DNA of 9,303 bases, from contig SYDV01000431.1 in the NCBI GenBank assembly GCA_005801395.1, positions 1 to 9,303 of the forward strand, given 5' to 3'. The position numbers were made by a program, and so were the translations under genes. The stretch comes from Planctomycetia bacterium. Its GTDB lineage: Bacteria; Planctomycetota; UBA11346. Below, piece after piece: positions 6,001 to 9,303 of the stretch. The notes under the pieces are model-generated. The model did not search any database, had not been told where the DNA came from, and worked only from the letters and a program-made list of their open reading frames with translations. Every line of letters starts with the position of its first letter. Position 1 is the stretch's first letter.

Positions 6001-6942
6001 CTCATTCCATTTTTTCGCCGCCGCAGCGCTATCTTCGTCGGGAGGAATTACATTTCCCGACTTATCTTTCAAGGTGCCCGACTGCTGCTGCAGTAATTTC
6101 ACCAAACGACCGAGCGACATACCCTCAATCAATTTCATGGTGAAATACAGCGTGCCATCATCCATCACACCGAGATCGTGAATCGGAACAATATTCGGGT
6201 GCTCTAATTGCGCCGTGACTTGGGCTTCAGCAAGGAAGCGCTCGGTAGCTTCCGGACTTTTGGTAAACTTACTGAGGATCACCTTCATCGCCGCTGGACG
6301 ACGGAAATCATGGTCATTAATTTGCAAAACTGCGCCCATACCACCGGCCGCCAATGGACGATCAACCGCGTAACGTCCTTCGGTGCCTTGAGCATCGATT
6401 AGCTTTTTAATCCCTGGCGGTAATTCGTCACCTTCACCCTTAGCAATGCGCGCGGTTGCCATATCCGACAACACCGAAGTGCGCGACATCTGTAATTTTT
6501 GATCAAGTCGTTGAGTATCGCTCGGTAAGTTGGCGTTAATTCGTGTGCGGCCAGTGCGACGGAAAGAACTAGATAGTGCTGAGCTATTATTAAATCCCGC
6601 CGTAGAAACCGGCGAAGCGCTATTTTGATCGCCTACGACCGCCGTCGCACGGGTCGCAGGTAACGTTTCGACGTCACGTGGTGGTAACTCTGGCGTTGCT
6701 AATAAAGTCGGTGCCTCTCCGGCCTTTGATGATGAAGTTGTTCCCGCACGATCAGTCCGGTTCGATTGAGTCGGTTGTTGAACATTAAAATTTGCTGGGA
6801 CCGTTGCATCCATATTAACGCCGGACCCAGGCGCCGGTTTCGCGGCCGGAATTGTTGCGGCATGATCCCATCCTTTAGCTGGGACGGTCGCGTTTGCATC
6901 TTCGGCGTCTAGCCGAGAATTAGAATTATTCCCTGCGGTCAT
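3067..6942 (-). CDS. Transmembrane Ser/Thr protein kinase with periplasmic stalk and SUMF1/FGE-like domain
   Basis: This 1291-residue protein starts with ATG at 6942, overlapping the upstream stop as ATGA, with no Shine-Dalgarno sequence, so translation is probably coupled. Residues 1-165 are disordered, rich in Ala/Thr/Ser, with repeated AT[V/I]PA motifs. A Hanks-type kinase domain spans about 190-500. It has a glycine loop LAAGGMGAV (197-205), Lys220, Glu239, HRD (338-340) with LKPDN, DWG (358-360), PPE (403-405) and DIYALG (419-424). All catalytic residues are present, so it should be active. One membrane segment follows (526-545), with positive residues before it, placing the kinase inside and the rest in the periplasm. 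Residues 546-965 are helical, Ala/Gln/Glu-rich, with TPR-like stretches near 625-665 and 765-805. About 966-1036 is beta-rich and PEGA-like. Residues 1055-1290 match the formylglycine-generating-enzyme/SUMF1 fold (RLPFAAEWQFAAHGG, FPWG, DLSGNVREW, AGGGW, GFR). The catalytic cysteines are missing, suggesting a binding role. Confidence 0.93.
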   Translation of the reverse strand: MTAGNNSNSRLDAEDANATVPAKGWDHAATIPAAKPAPGSGVNMDATVPANFNVQQPTQSNRTDRAGTTSSSKAGEAPTLLATPELPPRDVETLPATRATAVVGDQNSASPVSTAGFNNSSALSSSFRRTGRTRINANLPSDTQRLDQKLQMSRTSVLSDMATARIAKGEGDELPPGIKKLIDAQGTEGRYAVDRPLAAGGMGAVLQINDHDFRRPAAMKVILSKFTKSPEATERFLAEAQVTAQLEHPNIVPIHDLGVMDDGTLYFTMKLIEGMSLGRLVKLLQQQSGTLKDKSGNVIPPDEDSAAAAKKWNETEILLTFLKVLEGVGFAHSRGVVHRDLKPDNVMLGAYGEVLVVDWGIAKVLGSADQKSELVQRIASVRDQDIVSATMDGSAMGTLFYMPPEQALGKLDEIDARSDIYALGAMLYELLSLRRYIEGGSMPDIVAIIATNAYTPLDRVVPHLAQDLVAIVHRALALERGRRYQNCTEFTEDIRRYLAGQAVLARHANLLERLGRWYAKHRMPVNVGIGAVALTVCVIVGTIKVQQQHNLNKAESLRVEAQTTYDEALAQRNVTGIDKAYELAVRSFQLIESPRTSELRGVIEQSSKRLKADLAAEQKIRIEQQAAAGRALALLAEAQQFQATNELEKAEKTLDAAIRLAPDNQAITNLLKQVATARGDKKRQEALDVGQKLKIVGDEFLARARALDLWNEQVDPLLKQADEAYAKAVVDVPISGVQEQAQLVAVLRKDAELARRRLAEQIKGQQAAERAQQAFAAGKYVEAKEAIAQALGFIPNQVTFVQLRDKILADERVAINAREATERRAQALAQAQTAMTEANQHMVTLQSAVARLQESDRTTARLNAELTGQPAAKKEALWQAYRVQQDARSAVSEAWSLAEASAQNGIAFLADERAQPIVQQARLLLANLYQARLTDARQRRDSANVAAFANLLTRYDDGRYQDLLKDLGRLHITGKAGTRLALRQVSEGKDLRFVPTGETTTVTLPAEPLSLVGGRYQLTLDNVMITVVVGAQTPVAIAWPEKLPQIPNIPLRYVPAVGKQKAFLLGQFEITQAQYFEFVTDKAIWPQAVASWAAYFSAADLAAAPPIKLFPREGGYPKTWQSEASDEAGTKLVSMTVPNEIKNHPIWGISRDDAEAYCAWLGKKTGLAIRLPFAAEWQFAAHGGDDRRAFPWGEVFDEGFAVTIYGPERVRRESAEAIGSAPADIGPFGHQDLSGNVREWLADRSGAFSCIMAGGGWSGDRSESFRTMFIESIDSRYTGPVIGFRILVDLP
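6939..6942 (-). other. ATGA overlap between surface-protein stop and kinase start
   Basis: The TGA of the surface-protein gene (6941-6939) and the ATG of the kinase gene (6942-6940) share bases. The same arrangement recurs at 3067-3070, where the kinase TGA overlaps the GTG of the barrel gene. Neither start has a strong Shine-Dalgarno sequence, so ribosomes probably reinitiate, linking the amounts of the three products. Confidence 0.9.
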
Positions 6943-9302
6943 GGTCGGTTCAAACGGAATTTCAGAGACAGGAATAAAAATAACATCAACAATGATGCAA
7001 CGCCGGCACCAACGCCACAGGAATTGCCATTAGACTTCTCGACCTTGGTTGAGCTTGGTGGCGCAGGCGGGCTGCCTTGATCGCGGAAAGCGAGATTGGC
7101 TTGAGCCCCCTCTGTTACCGTGCTCGAAGAGCGATTAGACAAAACTCGCAATGAAGAACTTGCGATATCAGGTACCGTAATGGTGATGTCGTTATTGAGT
7201 AAGTTATTTTTGAACCAATAGGCTTTGCCAACCTCTAGGGTGCCTCTCTGCTCATAGGTCGTCCCTGTCCAATACCATGGATAAGCCGTGGTATCGACTC
7301 CACCTGGAGTGCCCATGGCGTTGACCAATGACGCTCCCGTTAATGAAATACCACTGGCCGAAAAACTGAGGCTCGACCACGCCACCGATAATTGAGAATT
7401 CCCGCTGCCATCCTTCATCAATGGCACGCCCATAAATGTCCAACCATTAGAAGAAATTGTTAGCGTAGTTGGCAAATCAGTTGGCGTTCCACTGAGCGAA
7501 TAATTCAATGGCACCCGCGTCGCGATAAAAATACCGCTGGTTTTCAGCAGTCCACCAACCGGTTGCGTCGGCATTTCGACATACGCATTCGAATTATGGT
7601 CAAAAGTAAATGCGCGAGTTTGCGTTGGATTAATTCCCGTTAAAGCGGCAATCAAACTTGTCACCCCTTGAGGCGTACTGGGACTAACTGCGCCATATAT
7701 GGTGACATCACCTTGAGAGAGCGGAACGCTGGGAGCAGCAACTGATACGACTTCTGCAGGCGCCGTTCGTACCACGCGAGTGATCGTGGTGGTGCTATTT
7801 CTCGCATTTCTCGCCACTGCTTTTATCGCTACCGTTGTATCAACGGGTAAATCAGAAAGTGACACTGATATTTGATAGGGCGCAGACGTAACCGATCCCA
7901 ATGATACGGATGTTGATCCCACCTCGCGGAAAAAGCTTACGCTCACTGGTGGATTATTTGCATCTAAACTATCCACCTTGACCGTGATGCTGTTGGACAC
8001 CGTACTGTTTTCGCTCGGCGTTGGACTCACAAAGGCAATTGACGGTCCCGAATTATCAACTTGGATTGATGAGCTTTTCCGACTACTCGATTCATCGGCA
8101 AAATAAGCCACCACTTCCAATGGAACTAATCCGTTATCGAACAAAGTGCTATCAAAGGCCACATCATAAACGCCCGACCGGCTTGGGGTATTGTCGATTC
8201 CCACGGAGGATCCATTTACAAAAAACTCCACCGAAAGCGTAGCCGATGCGGTATTGTTGGTCCTAGCCTGAAATAATGCCGCCGAACCAGAGACCGTTCC
8301 AACTGGTTGTAGAATAGTCACTTTAGCTAATTCACCTAAGGCCACTTCAAGAGCGCTGGCGTCTAAAATATAAGCATAATCAATCGTGACCGATTGGCCT
8401 GGCGTTATCATTCCGAGATCGAAGGCGAGAGCGATAGCTACATCATCATTAAGCGGTGACTCAATTCGCGCTGAATCCGAGAAAATACTGCCATCGACGT
8501 CTGTGCCTAAGTTGAGCACTGCAGCGGGATCACGATTCGTAAAACCGCCATATGCTACTCGGGCACGTCCGTCGATGGTACCTAGACCTAGCGGCACGCC
8601 ATGGGTAATACCTGCACCAATAACTAAAGCCTTATCGGTATTTCCCAGTGGAAATGCCGCCAATTCATTTTCATTTCGCGGAGGCTGATAAACCACATAA
8701 TTATTGGTATCACGGGTTGAATTAACAGGTGCGCCAGCTTCGTGATCTGGATCCACGCTTCGTAAATATTTTAGGTCACTAATTGTTACCGTGCCCGTAT
8801 TGGTCATCACCACGTTTAATACAAAAAATTTGTCATTAATGTCAAAATGAACAGTTTGGGTAATGGTTAATTCCTGTCCTGCATTAGATTTACTGGCTAC
8901 TCCGCGCCAAACAGCACGCCGATCATTACCTTTTGAAATATCCTTTGGATAGTCAATTGAGGGAAACACCACTTGCTGTGATAAATAACCGCGCGCAACG
9001 CCCTTGGTTCCAGCACTCTTTGATGAACGGTTTCCGCCATCAACTAAACCCGCATTCATAAATGAGGCCGTTTCCGCTGTGCCAAATGACCAAGTAACAC
9101 CCCATACTTCTTCTGGTGACCCAGGAATAAAGAAATCTCCGCTGGTCGTTGGTGGATTGCCGGTGTCCCAACCATCTGGATCAACAATAAATCCTAATTT
9201 TCCAATAACATTTTCGTTATTATCTAAGCGGTTTTCCCAGGGATGAAATCCTTCTAATTTGTCAAGGGAGCCTTCGGCGCCAAAGGAACCCAAAGAATGC
9301 AT
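6939..9302 (-). CDS. Large exported Ig-like surface protein with C-terminal Cys/TM sorting-like tail, 5' part outside the window
   Basis: The frame is open to the right edge. An ATG happens to lie at 9302, but no signal peptide follows it, so the true start is almost certainly upstream and residue numbers here count from 9302. Residues 1 to about 315 form a beta-rich domain I cannot name (FFVLNVVMTNTGTVTISDL, DPDHEAG). About 327-416 and 417-512 look like two Ig-like modules (VEFFVNGSSVGIDN, VYDVAFDS, PLEVVAYFAD; then SIAFVSPTPSENSTV, VAIKAVARNA). About 617-700 has SNGWTFMGVP and LEVGKAYWFKNN, a pattern seen near the C-terminus of exported proteins. Residues 742-757 are a Pro/Ser linker. The end is NSCGVGAGVA (760-769), a hydrophobic helix and then basic residues KFRLNR. 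This layout resembles the Cys-containing CTERM sorting signals such as MYXO-CTERM or Synerg-CTERM, so the protein may be processed and anchored at the surface. It is translationally coupled to the kinase gene. Confidence 0.85.
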   Translation of the reverse strand: MHSLGSFGAEGSLDKLEGFHPWENRLDNNENVIGKLGFIVDPDGWDTGNPPTTSGDFFIPGSPEEVWGVTWSFGTAETASFMNAGLVDGGNRSSKSAGTKGVARGYLSQQVVFPSIDYPKDISKGNDRRAVWRGVASKSNAGQELTITQTVHFDINDKFFVLNVVMTNTGTVTISDLKYLRSVDPDHEAGAPVNSTRDTNNYVVYQPPRNENELAAFPLGNTDKALVIGAGITHGVPLGLGTIDGRARVAYGGFTNRDPAAVLNLGTDVDGSIFSDSARIESPLNDDVAIALAFDLGMITPGQSVTIDYAYILDASALEVALGELAKVTILQPVGTVSGSAALFQARTNNTASATLSVEFFVNGSSVGIDNTPSRSGVYDVAFDSTLFDNGLVPLEVVAYFADESSSRKSSSIQVDNSGPSIAFVSPTPSENSTVSNSITVKVDSLDANNPPVSVSFFREVGSTSVSLGSVTSAPYQISVSLSDLPVDTTVAIKAVARNARNSTTTITRVVRTAPAEVVSVAAPSVPLSQGDVTIYGAVSPSTPQGVTSLIAALTGINPTQTRAFTFDHNSNAYVEMPTQPVGGLLKTSGIFIATRVPLNYSLSGTPTDLPTTLTISSNGWTFMGVPLMKDGSGNSQLSVAWSSLSFSASGISLTGASLVNAMGTPGGVDTTAYPWYWTGTTYEQRGTLEVGKAYWFKNNLLNNDITITVPDIASSSLRVLSNRSSSTVTEGAQANLAFRDQGSPPAPPSSTKVEKSNGNSCGVGAGVASLLMLFLFLSLKFRLNRP

Positions 9303-9303
9303 A

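Noticed and set aside
9300..9302. ATG at the right edge as the true start of the surface protein
   Set aside because: No signal peptide follows although the protein has an export-type architecture; the gene more likely continues beyond the window.

Overview
The window looks like chromosomal DNA of a Gram-negative (diderm) bacterium with roughly 50% G+C. All genes lie on the minus strand. Several features recall the Planctomycetes-Verrucomicrobia-Lentisphaerae group or another lineage rich in Hanks-type kinases. These are a large Ser/Thr kinase with an 'F/YGEVLVVDWG' catalytic segment and a sulfatase-modifying-factor (SUMF1/FGE-like) C-terminus, a FecR-domain protein not tied to a sigma factor, Ig-like surface proteins, and an outer-membrane barrel. 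The taxonomic placement is inference; no marker gene is present.

Reading in the direction of transcription (right to left), four tightly packed genes form an apparent operon from 9302 down to 1052. The first is the 3' part of a large exported beta-rich/Ig-like protein with a Cys-containing C-terminal sorting-like tail (its start is outside the window). It overlaps by 4 nt (ATGA) with a 1291-residue transmembrane Ser/Thr kinase. The kinase overlaps by 4 nt (GTGA) with a secreted outer-membrane beta-barrel protein that has a Pro/Thr/Ala-rich N-terminal linker. That gene is followed 12 nt later by a secreted FecR-domain protein whose Shine-Dalgarno sequence overlaps the previous stop codon.

About 520 nt without a convincing gene follow (532-1051). 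This stretch holds a possible extended -10 promoter overlapping an inverted repeat, several possible hairpins including a perfect 11-bp stem with a 3-nt loop, and a 10-bp direct repeat. A fifth gene then begins at 531 and runs off the left edge. It encodes a secreted protein with a signal peptide and a proprotein-convertase P-like beta domain.

How the genes may work together (inference): the kinase domain should be cytoplasmic, and its long helical/TPR-like stalk and degenerate FGE-like domain should be in the periplasm. The FecR-like protein, the barrel and the anchored surface protein should lie in the periplasm, the outer membrane and the cell surface. Tight translational coupling suggests one cell-envelope signalling or surface-sensing unit. 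I do not recognise it as a named system, and it is the best candidate for something undescribed here.
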